NCBI GenBank assembly: GCA_029239935.1
Contig: JARBTY010000116.1
Span: 1 to 8,977 of the forward strand
Reading direction: 5' to 3'
Origin: Clostridia bacterium
Lineage (GTDB): Bacteria > Bacillota_A > Clostridia > Lachnospirales > Cellulosilyticaceae
Length of the DNA: 8,977 nt
Shown here one piece after another: positions 1 through 5,247 of the stretch. Both the position numbers and the translations under genes were made by a program. How positions within the stretch are numbered: the first letter of the stretch is position 1; every line of letters starts with the position of its first letter. The notes beneath the pieces are model-generated. The model was not told the origin of the DNA and did no database searches. It worked only from the letters and a program-made list of their open reading frames with translations.

Positions 1-410
1 ATAAGCATACCGGCAATGGGGATACAATACCTCGGATCATACCAAGGGGAAATATTGATGACGATAAGCAGGAAATAAATAAGACTTGATAAAGTACCGA
101 GTAACATGGAAAAAGCAATAACTTTTCGAAGAGCTTGCGAAAGTCTTGACTTGATACTTTTTAAAATGGTGTAGATAGCAAATGCCTCCATGACGGCTAT
201 GACCATGATCGTATAGAATGGACTGATATGATCAAATAGATAGACTAGGATATAGCCTGTCAATATAAGCTGGATGGTCATTCTTACTGTAGAAACAAGG
301 ATTTGTTTTTCTCTTGCCAGGCCTCTAGCTCTTACAATCAATAACAAAATAATAATAAAAATGTAAGAGGCTGCCATTTGTCCTAATTGCAGATTAATAA
401 CCCCATTCAT
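1..410 (-). CDS. fetB: FetB-type ABC exporter permease (UPF0014), C-terminal part missing at window edge
   Basis: This is an open frame on the minus strand that starts at an ATG (408-410) and leaves the window at position 1, so only about 136 N-terminal residues are visible. They begin MNGVINLQLGQMAASYIFII and form hydrophobic helices typical of a polytopic membrane protein. The charged stretch RARGLAREKQILVSTVRMTIQL after the first helix and the segment CIPIAGML at the left edge match the FetB/YbbM (UPF0014) permease family. In E. coli, FetB pairs with the ATPase FetA to export iron and protect against peroxide; the same role here is inferred from the family. The start lies 3 nt beyond the fetA stop, and its ribosome-binding site (AGGAGGTGG on the minus strand) lies inside the last codons of fetA, so the two are co-transcribed and probably translationally coupled. 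A full-length homologue is about 250 residues, so roughly half is missing here because of the window edge, not a mutation. Confidence 0.88.
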   Translation of the reverse strand, partial: MNGVINLQLGQMAASYIFIIILLLIVRARGLAREKQILVSTVRMTIQLILTGYILVYLFDHISPFYTIMVIAVMEAFAIYTILKSIKSRLSQALRKVIAFSMLLGTLSSLIYFLLIVINISPWYDPRYCIPIAGML

Positions 411-413
411 CGT

Positions 414-1052
414 TTAAACCACCTCCTGAAAGACTGACATGCCTTTTTTAATCTTGATTATTTCATCCGAGAAGCAAGTGGCTACTTTTTTAGAATGAGT
501 CACCATAATAAGCGTTTTATTATTTTGTTTTGTATAGTTTACTAAAGCGTCTATTATTTTGTGCTCAGTAGCCTCATCCAGTGCAGAAGAAGGCTCATCT
601 AACAAAAGCACTTTGGGTGCCATAAGCAAAACTCTACCAAGAGCAATTCTTTGTTTTTCGCCACCAGATAATTTTTCAGCCGCTTCATCTAGTGGTTTAT
701 TTAAGCTAACGCGTTCGAGAATCTCGTAAAGTTTATCATCTAAAACCAATTGTTTTTCAGAAAATTGAAGACCTATTAGGAGATTGTCTTTGATGGTTCC
801 GCTGAAAATAGCAGGAGATTGTGGCAGCATGACCACATCTCTTCTTAAAGTGACAGCATCCCAATCCCTTAGGGGCTGATTGTCATAAAAGATTTCTCCG
901 TTGTTACAACTGATGAGTTTGTTTAAAAGCTTTAGCAACGTGGTTTTTCCACTTCCGCTTTCGCCTATAATACAAGTGACTTGATATTTTTTGATATGAA
1001 GTGATCGAATATCGAGAATATCTTTATATTTGACATCCTTGAATAAAAACAT
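414..1052 (-). CDS. fetA: FetA-type ABC transporter ATP-binding protein (iron exporter ATPase)
   Basis: This is a short ABC ATPase of about 212 residues, the usual size for FetA/YbbL. Counting from the upstream ATG at 1058, it has Walker A GESGSGKT (32-39), a Q-loop Gln at 80, signature LSGGEKQ (130-136), Walker B VLLLDEP (150-156), D-loop SALD and the switch His at 188, so it should be a competent ATPase. Its identity comes mainly from the FetB-type permease immediately downstream; the substrate (iron in E. coli FetAB) is family knowledge. Two in-frame ATGs exist, at 1058 and 1052. The Shine-Dalgarno AAAGGAGG ends about 1 nt before the first and about 7 nt before the second, so 1052 (protein beginning MFLFKDVKYKD) is the better start. 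The stop codon of padR lies inside this ribosome-binding site, which implies tight coupling in a padR-fetA-fetB operon read from the promoter near 1448-1476. Confidence 0.9.
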   Translation of the reverse strand: MFLFKDVKYKDILDIRSLHIKKYQVTCIIGESGSGKTTLLKLLNKLISCNNGEIFYDNQPLRDWDAVTLRRDVVMLPQSPAIFSGTIKDNLLIGLQFSEKQLVLDDKLYEILERVSLNKPLDEAAEKLSGGEKQRIALGRVLLMAPKVLLLDEPSSALDEATEHKIIDALVNYTKQNNKTLIMVTHSKKVATCFSDEIIKIKKGMSVFQEVV

Positions 1053-1066
1053 AGCCATTCCTCCTT

Positions 1067-1375
1067 TTAATCTTTAATTTCTTTAAAGAGTTCATAGGCT
1101 TTCCTACGGGCCTCTTCTAAAACGTCATTGCCAAGGGGCGTAATCTTATAATATTTCCTAATTTTACCTTCTACAGCTTTTTCTTCTTTTTCTAAAAGAC
1201 CTTTGGAGGTCATCGTGTGAAGCAAAGGATATAACGTTCCGGGACTCATATCATACCCATGTTCCTTAAGTTCATCAATCATCCATACCCCATAAAATGG
1301 GTCTTTTTTTGCATGATGGAGAATATGAATTTGAATAAATCCTAGAAAGAATTTCCTTAAAATTTGGTCTTGCAT
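1067..1375 (-). CDS. PadR-family transcriptional regulator
   Basis: This 102-residue protein has the size and layout of the small PadR repressors. It carries an N-terminal winged helix with YGVWMIDEL (28-36), the family hallmark SPGTLYPLLHTM (44-55) forming the recognition helix, and the wing segment GKIRKYYKITPLG (70-82). It ends with a short basic/acidic C-terminal helix (about 84-102) that would be the dimerisation helix. PadR proteins are usually local repressors released by a small ligand, controlling the adjacent transporter or detoxification gene. This one leads an operon with the fetA/fetB exporter, so it probably controls that exporter and itself. Start ATG 1373-1375 is preceded by AGAGGAG at a normal distance. 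The upstream region holds a good promoter overlapped by GATATC-type dyads (1416-1455), as expected for autoregulation. The inducer cannot be read from sequence. Pairing of a PadR with FetAB suggests a cue other than the classic phenolic acids. Confidence 0.93.
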   Translation of the reverse strand: MQDQILRKFFLGFIQIHILHHAKKDPFYGVWMIDELKEHGYDMSPGTLYPLLHTMTSKGLLEKEEKAVEGKIRKYYKITPLGNDVLEEARRKAYELFKEIKD

Positions 1376-1415
1376 TTTTAGGCTCCTCTCATGTATACTT
1401 TAAATATCTAATACC

Positions 1416-1455
1416 GATATCGAATAAAGATATCAGCTGACGATATAACTATATC
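1416..1455. promoter_or_regulatory. Two adjacent dyads, probable PadR operators
   Basis: Two inverted repeats sit over and just downstream of the padR promoter. GATATC-N7-GATATC lies at 1416-1434, near +7 to +25 of the predicted transcript. GATATA-AC-TATATC lies at 1442-1455 and covers the -10 box. They share the same half-site core (GATAT) and are spaced roughly two helical turns apart centre to centre. A further self-complementary GATATATC occurs at 1491-1498 on the chrA side. Autorepression by the adjacent PadR is inferred from position and repetition. AT-rich DNA produces short palindromes by chance, but this density around one promoter is notable. Confidence 0.5.
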
Positions 1456-1476
1456 ACATGCGTTTAAATATCTCAA
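1448..1476 (-). promoter_or_regulatory. Sigma-A-type promoter for padR-fetA-fetB
   Basis: On the minus strand there is TTGAGA (1471-1476) as -35, a 17-bp spacer, and TATAGT (1448-1453) as -10, preceded by TG one base upstream (extended -10). Each hexamer matches consensus at five of six positions. The predicted transcript starts near 1441, leaving a leader of about 65 nt before the padR ATG. This is the best promoter in the intergenic gap. The -10 lies inside the dyad at 1442-1455, so binding there would block it. Confidence 0.72.
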
Positions 1477-1521
1477 GGGAATTTTATAAGGATATATCTG
1501 TAAAAAACTAAAGGGAAGGAA

Positions 1522-1548
1522 ATGATGAGTGAGCTCAATAAAAAATAG
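1522..1548 (+). other. Possible eight-codon leader ORF before chrA
   Basis: An ATG at 1522 preceded by AAGGGAAGGA (1511-1520) opens a frame reading MMSELNKK and stopping at TAG 1546-1548. The stop lies directly before the chrA ribosome-binding site AGGAGGG (1550-1556), so ribosomes finishing it would be near the chrA start. It could be a coupling leader peptide or a chance reading frame. There is no attenuator-like hairpin to support a regulatory role, so confidence is low. The upstream chrA promoter is also unclear: TATAAG at 1485-1490 could be a -10, but a good -35 is lacking. Confidence 0.22.
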
Positions 1549-1562
1549 TAGGAGGGATATTT

Positions 1563-2657
1563 ATGAAAGAGATTATTTTATATTTTCTTAAGATAGGAGT
1601 AGTTGGATTTGGTGGACCTATGGCTCACATTGCCATGATGGATGAAGAACTGATTGAGAAGCGAAAGTGGGCCTCTAAGGAAGAGTATCTGGATGGTTTA
1701 GCAGTGTGTAATATGCTTCCGGGGCCGGCATCTACACAGCTAGGTATCTATATGGGGTATATAAGAGGGGGCATAACAGGAGGGGTTTTAGCAGGTGTAG
1801 CTTTTATTTTTCCAGCCTTTATCATGATAACGCTATTAAGTTATTTATATTTTAACTACGGAGCAGTACCTGAAGTTAAGGGGCTCCTCTATGGGGTGAA
1901 TGCAGTAGTTATTGCTTTAATCAGCTTGTCTCTTTATAGGATGGGACAAAAGTCCATCGCGGATATAAAAGGTTTTATAATTTTTCTTTGTAGTGCGCTA
2001 GCAGTTTATCTTTTAAAAGTGAATATGATAGTTGTTCTGATTATGGGAGGCTTATTAGGGGTTTGGATTTATTATAAAAGGCCGACTATGAGCAAACAGT
2101 ATATGCTGGTATTCCCACTTTTTACAATAGATGCTATTATGATCAAATTATTTGGTTTTTTTATTAAAGTAGGTGCATTTATCTATGGAGGAGGTTTAGT
2201 CATTATTCCTTTCATTGAGCAAGAAGTGGTAGAGAGACTGGGCTGGATGACCCAGCAGGAGTTTTTGACAGGTATTTCTTTTGGGCAGATTACACCTGGA
2301 CCGGTAGTTATTACTGCTGCTTTTATTGGCTATAAGGTATATGGTTTCTTAGGTGCCTTTATTGCAGCGTTTGCTATATTCCTGCCATCTTTTACATTCA
2401 TATTAATTGCAGCACCTTATCTTAAGAAAGTAAAAGATATCCCATGGGTAAAGGCTTTTTTAAAAGGCATTAATGCAGCGGTCATTGGAACTATTTTAGC
2501 ATCAATACTTGTCCTCATTCCAAATGCACTGATTGATATATGGACTATTCTCATTGCAATAGCAGGATTTATTGCGTTATGGAAATATAAGGTGAATGTA
2601 TTTTATTGCGTGGGAGTTGCTGGGGTATTAGGTGTGCTGATAAAGAACTTTCTATAA
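1563..2657 (+). CDS. chrA: Chromate-type transporter, two CHR domains (ChrA family)
   Basis: This 364-residue membrane protein has two homologous halves, as in the long-chain CHR family. The N-terminal half shows FGGP (16-19), the conserved EKRKWAS segment (32-38) and PGP (53-55). The C-terminal half repeats the pattern with GAFIYGGG (204-211), WMTQQEFL (228-235) and PGP (245-247). About ten hydrophobic segments are visible. It is somewhat shorter than the roughly 400-residue proteobacterial ChrA but has both domains intact. Characterised members export chromate, driven by the membrane potential; many Firmicute members are untested and may move other anions, so the substrate is inferred. Start ATG 1563 has a strong ribosome-binding site (AGGAGGG, 1550-1556). 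It is divergent from padR-fetA-fetB and shares the intergenic operator region, so PadR may control it too. It ends 20 bp from the convergent exonuclease gene with no clear terminator between them. Confidence 0.92.
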   Translation: MKEIILYFLKIGVVGFGGPMAHIAMMDEELIEKRKWASKEEYLDGLAVCNMLPGPASTQLGIYMGYIRGGITGGVLAGVAFIFPAFIMITLLSYLYFNYGAVPEVKGLLYGVNAVVIALISLSLYRMGQKSIADIKGFIIFLCSALAVYLLKVNMIVVLIMGGLLGVWIYYKRPTMSKQYMLVFPLFTIDAIMIKLFGFFIKVGAFIYGGGLVIIPFIEQEVVERLGWMTQQEFLTGISFGQITPGPVVITAAFIGYKVYGFLGAFIAAFAIFLPSFTFILIAAPYLKKVKDIPWVKAFLKGINAAVIGTILASILVLIPNALIDIWTILIAIAGFIALWKYKVNVFYCVGVAGVLGVLIKNFL

Positions 2658-2677
2658 AGAGTAGTGAACCCCTAAAA

Positions 2678-3421
2678 TCACTTTAAGAACTGATTGGTTT
2701 TGCCCATTTTATAAGCAAGCAGAATCATTGACTGTTCTTGAGAAGTCATCTTACGGTCATACATTTTCTCAAATTGCTGCAAAAGCTTGTCCGTGTCTAT
2801 TACTCTTTTAGGCGGCCTTGGTTTAACCGGAACATATAAGGGGTCGTAAAGGACCGGCTGAATGGCTGGAACATATATTTTTTTGAATAGTTCAGCGGTA
2901 TAATAGGCATCGTAAAGTGCATTGTGAAAGGGGTATGTCACTGGAATATCAAGGGCCTCCACAGCATGCTGCAGTCTCAGCAATTTTTTTGCAGGAAGAC
3001 TTAAATGCATAGATACATAAGGCTGTAGGTTGATAAACATTTTAGGTAAAAGAGAACTGTTCAAATGATGATAGTTAGCATTTCTAAAAAGCTCTTTGAT
3101 ATCAGACATTCCCCAAATGCAAAATACAGAGTCAGTGTCCCCTATAAATTCGTTATAAGCCTCATAAATCTCAGGAAAGGGTGCCTCTTGAGCAAGCTGC
3201 TCAGTGGTGATACCCGTTAGTGCGGTGATAAAAGGACTGATGTTGGTATAAAAAGTAGGTTTTACATAACGACTAAAAGTAGCAACAGTATTTAATGCTG
3301 AATCTAATTTAACAGCGCCCACTTGAATAATTTCAAAGAGTGAGTGAGATTTTTCCTGATTGAAATGTTGCAAAGAAGAAAAGTCTTGATTGAATTCTAA
3401 ATCAAATATAATGAAATGCAT
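2678..3421 (-). CDS. DEDDh-type 3'-5' exonuclease (DnaQ/RNase T-like fold)
   Basis: This 247-residue protein has an N-terminal exonuclease domain (about 1-185). It begins MHFIIFDLEFNQ, giving the metal-binding Asp7 and Glu9 (Exo I). WGMSDIKEL supplies Asp107 (Exo II), and FHNALYDAYYTAELF supplies His166 and Asp171 (Exo III, HxAxxD), which makes it the DEDDh type. The first strand FDLEFNQ and the WG-x-D motif resemble the stand-alone KapD/ERI-1-like exonucleases more than the proofreading DNA polymerase subunit. Whether it acts on RNA or DNA cannot be told from sequence. The C-terminal 60 residues (proline-rich link, then RVIDTDKLLQQFEKMYDRKMTSQEQ) look like a small helical tail of unknown role. 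Start ATG 3419-3421 is preceded on the minus strand by AGGGGTG about 7 nt away. A TATAAT hexamer lies at 3490-3495 on that strand, but no convincing -35 goes with it. The gene is single, flanked by unrelated genes on the opposite strand. Confidence 0.87.
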   Translation of the reverse strand: MHFIIFDLEFNQDFSSLQHFNQEKSHSLFEIIQVGAVKLDSALNTVATFSRYVKPTFYTNISPFITALTGITTEQLAQEAPFPEIYEAYNEFIGDTDSVFCIWGMSDIKELFRNANYHHLNSSLLPKMFINLQPYVSMHLSLPAKKLLRLQHAVEALDIPVTYPFHNALYDAYYTAELFKKIYVPAIQPVLYDPLYVPVKPRPPKRVIDTDKLLQQFEKMYDRKMTSQEQSMILLAYKMGKTNQFLK

Positions 3422-3530
3422 AAGAGAACACCCCTAACCATAGGATTTAGCTTATTTTTAACTGAATATATAAAAGCTATTCTATTTTTATTATAAATCA
3501 GAAAAGCATGGTATGGTGTAAAAATAATGT

Positions 3531-3548
3531 TATAGTATATTTATACTA
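3531..3548 (+). promoter_or_regulatory. Putative ribokinase promoter -10 with overlapping palindrome
   Basis: TATAGT (3531-3536) is a possible -10 box upstream of the ribokinase gene; the matching -35 is poor. It overlaps TAGTATA-TT-TATACTA (3533-3548), a perfect 7-bp inverted repeat with a 2-bp centre. A repressor at this palindrome would block the promoter. No regulator gene lies next to the ribokinase gene, so the binding protein is unknown. The leader to the ATG would be about 50 nt. Confidence 0.38.
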
Positions 3549-3593
3549 AAAAACATTTGCTGTGCTAATTTGCTTGGCAGCTGGAGGTTAAAT

Positions 3594-4499
3594 ATGATTA
3601 TTGTTGTTGGAAGTTTAAATATGGATTTAGTAACTAAGACAGAAAAGGTACCTAAGGTGGGAGAAACCTTTTTGGGGGTTGATTTCAAGCAGGCAGCTGG
3701 AGGAAAAGGTGCAAATCAGGCGGATGCCATTGCAAAACTCGGGGGTAAAGTGGCCATGATCGGCAGAGTAGGAGATGATCAATTTGGAGAATCGCTTATA
3801 AATGGCTTAAAGGCTGATGGCGTCGAGGTTTCTCATATTCACGTAACTAAGAGTACATCCACAGGGATTGCAACCATTATTGTAAATGGGGATGGAGATA
3901 ATTCCATCATTGTGGTGCCAGGAGCCAATTTTAAACTCATGCCAACAGATATTGATGAGGCAGAAGAAATGATTGAAAAATCCCATATCATGATTGCACA
4001 AATGGAAGTACCCCTTGATACGATTAAATATGCTTTTAAAAAAGCAAAGCAATATGGAAAATACACAATACTCAATCCAGCGCCGGCCAGAGTATTGGAT
4101 GAAGAACTGCTCCAAATGACAGATCTGTTAGTACCGAATGAAACAGAACTTGAAATATTAAGCCAAAGAACTCTTGAAACACAAGAAGATATGCTGTTAG
4201 TTGCAAAAGAACTCATGCTAAAAGGGATAAAAGAGATAATCGTTACTTTAGGAGCTAATGGATGCCTTCATATTGATAAGACAACCAGTACCCATTATCC
4301 AGCACAACTGGTAAAAGCAGTGGATACGACTGCCGCCGGAGACAGCTTTATAGGAGCAATGGCAACTGCATTTTCAGAGGGCAAATCACTTAAAGAAGCT
4401 ATTGGTTTTGCATCAAAGGTCAGTGCACTTAGTGTAACCCGCCAGGGAGCTCAAGAATCTTTACCTACCAAAAAAGAAGTAGAAGATTACAAGTCGTAA
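3594..4499 (+). CDS. rbsK: Ribokinase (PfkB family)
   Basis: This 301-residue sugar kinase would convert D-ribose and ATP to ribose 5-phosphate in the cytoplasm, feeding the pentose phosphate pathway. PfkB signature 1 is at 36-42 (AGGKGAN), within the sugar-binding N-terminal region that starts IIVVGSLNMDLV. The NPAPA segment (161-165) and NETE (182-185) follow, and signature 2 DTTAAGDSFIGA (244-255) contains the catalytic base Asp250 and the anion-hole glycines. These fit ribokinase better than fructokinase or adenosine kinase. A TTG at 3570 would add eight residues, but the ATG at 3594 has GGAGG (3583-3587) at the right distance and gives the canonical N-terminus, so it is the start. No ribose transporter, rbsD or LacI-type regulator is adjacent, so it is probably a solitary gene for salvage of ribose from nucleosides or imported sugar. 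A terminator lies about 25 bp downstream. Confidence 0.94.
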   Translation: MIIVVGSLNMDLVTKTEKVPKVGETFLGVDFKQAAGGKGANQADAIAKLGGKVAMIGRVGDDQFGESLINGLKADGVEVSHIHVTKSTSTGIATIIVNGDGDNSIIVVPGANFKLMPTDIDEAEEMIEKSHIMIAQMEVPLDTIKYAFKKAKQYGKYTILNPAPARVLDEELLQMTDLLVPNETELEILSQRTLETQEDMLLVAKELMLKGIKEIIVTLGANGCLHIDKTTSTHYPAQLVKAVDTTAAGDSFIGAMATAFSEGKSLKEAIGFASKVSALSVTRQGAQESLPTKKEVEDYKS

Positions 4500-4524
4500 T
4501 GTGAGTGCACACATGCAGCACCTG

Positions 4525-4552
4525 TTCACCGATGGCAAGGTGAATTTTTTTT
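4525..4552 (+). terminator. Rho-independent terminator after ribokinase
   Basis: The inverted repeat TTCACC (4525-4530) / GGTGAA (4539-4544) has an 8-nt loop and is followed at once by eight T residues (4545-4552). The stem is short, but the U-tract is excellent and the position, 26 bp after the ribokinase stop, fits. It separates this gene from the downstream regulator cassette. Confidence 0.78.
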
Positions 4553-4563
4553 GTAATAGTTGT

Positions 4564-4602
4564 AATGTACTGAAATACATTTGTGGATTTGAGAGATCTC
4601 AA
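4564..4602. repeat. Two short inverted repeats upstream of the regulator promoter
   Basis: AATGTA-N6-TACATT (4564-4581) and TTGAGA-GA-TCTCAA (4589-4602) lie in tandem between the ribokinase terminator and the -35 box at 4613. Each has 6-bp perfect arms. Neither is followed by a T-run, so they are not obvious terminators. They could be upstream binding sites, but short palindromes arise easily in AT-rich DNA. Confidence 0.3.
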
Positions 4603-4612
4603 TAAAATTAAC

Positions 4613-4642
4613 TTGACGTTACACAATGCGTAATGTTATGAT
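4613..4642 (+). promoter_or_regulatory. Promoter of the regulator/MFS operon
   Basis: The -35 TTGACG (4613-4618) and -10 TATGAT (4637-4642) are separated by 18 bp, with TG one base before the -10 (extended -10). Each hexamer matches consensus at five of six positions. Transcription would begin near 4649, giving a leader of only about 23 nt before the GTG start. The dyad at 4619-4650 covers the spacer, -10 and start point. Confidence 0.72.
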
Positions 4643-4650
4643 TTGTGTAA
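4619..4650. promoter_or_regulatory. 32-bp dyad over the promoter, likely autoregulatory operator
   Basis: The perfect 8-bp arms TTACACAA (4619-4626) and TTGTGTAA (4643-4650) are separated by 16 bp. The left arm begins right after the -35 box and the right arm right after the -10 box, so a dimer bound here would exclude RNA polymerase. A dyad placed like this, directly upstream of a winged-helix regulator gene, is the usual arrangement for ArsR-type autorepression. The binding protein is inferred, not shown. Confidence 0.6.
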
Positions 4651-4671
4651 AGAAGAAAAGAGAGGTATCCA

Positions 4672-5247
4672 GTGGATAAAATCAGACTTACAACCAAACA
4701 AGAATTGAATATTTATATGAATCCAATACGTCAACAGCTACTAAGGCAGTTAAATATCAATAAAGATCCAATGACTCCGAAAATGCTGGCAGATAAGCTT
4801 AATATATCTGCATCGGGTGTTCAGCATCACATTAAAAAATTGATGTTATTAGGTTTGATTGAACGAGACCATACTGAGATGATAAATGGGATTACCGCAA
4901 GCTTCTATAAGCCGATACAGGTAACTGTGCAAATTGGTCTAGAGCAAGAAGATGATACCACACAGCAAAGAAAGGTATTTATGCAAAATTCTTTAGCTAA
5001 AGTTTATGAGAGCTTTTGTGAACAAATGGCAAAGCGGGTAGAGCGGGAAGAAAAAGCAGAAGCTGATAATCTGCAGCAGTGGGGAGATATTTTAAGCGGA
5101 GTTGTTTATTTAAAAGAAAAAGAGTCAAAGGAACTCATCAAACTGATTATGACCTATATTGAACAGCATGCCTCTCCGTCACCGGACTGTATACCATGGG
5201 AGTTCGCAATGATATTATATAATGCAGAGGAGCTGGGAGATGACTAA
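4672..5247 (+). CDS. Winged-helix (ArsR-like) transcriptional regulator with C-terminal helical domain
   Basis: This is a 191-residue regulator. Residues about 14-66 form an ArsR-type winged helix: MNPIRQQLLRQL (first helix), MTPKMLADKLN (second) and the recognition helix ISASGVQHHIKKLMLLGLIERD (45-66), followed by a wing (67-85). The C-terminal part (about 90-191) is rich in charged helices (SLAKVYESFCEQMAKRVEREEKAEADNLQQW) and has no cysteine metal-binding motif like the CxC of classical ArsR, so it probably senses an organic ligand rather than a metal. The start is GTG 4672, supported by AGAGAGGT (4659-4666) at a proper distance. Its last codons overlap the start of the MFS transporter by 8 nt, and a dyad covers the promoter, so the likely role is autogenous repression of a two-gene efflux operon. 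The ligand is unknown. Confidence 0.85.
   Translation: MDKIRLTTKQELNIYMNPIRQQLLRQLNINKDPMTPKMLADKLNISASGVQHHIKKLMLLGLIERDHTEMINGITASFYKPIQVTVQIGLEQEDDTTQQRKVFMQNSLAKVYESFCEQMAKRVEREEKAEADNLQQWGDILSGVVYLKEKESKELIKLIMTYIEQHASPSPDCIPWEFAMILYNAEELGDD

Noticed and set aside
2658..2687. Weak dyad AGTGA / TCACT between chrA and the exonuclease gene
   Set aside because: The stem is only 5 bp with a 10-nt loop and no T-run on either strand, so I do not call it a bidirectional terminator.
3570..3593. Upstream TTG start adding eight residues to ribokinase
   Set aside because: It would swallow the GGAGG ribosome-binding site that fits the ATG at 3594, and the longer N-terminus (MLGSWRLN) is unlike the family.
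3807..4216. Two open frames on the minus strand inside the ribokinase gene
   Set aside because: They lie fully antisense to a well-supported gene, their translations are serine/cysteine-rich without motifs, and they lack ribosome-binding sites.
4327..4362. DTTAAGD instead of DTTGAGD in the ribokinase signature
   Set aside because: The alanine variant is common in genuine ribokinases, E. coli RbsK included, and the catalytic Asp is intact.
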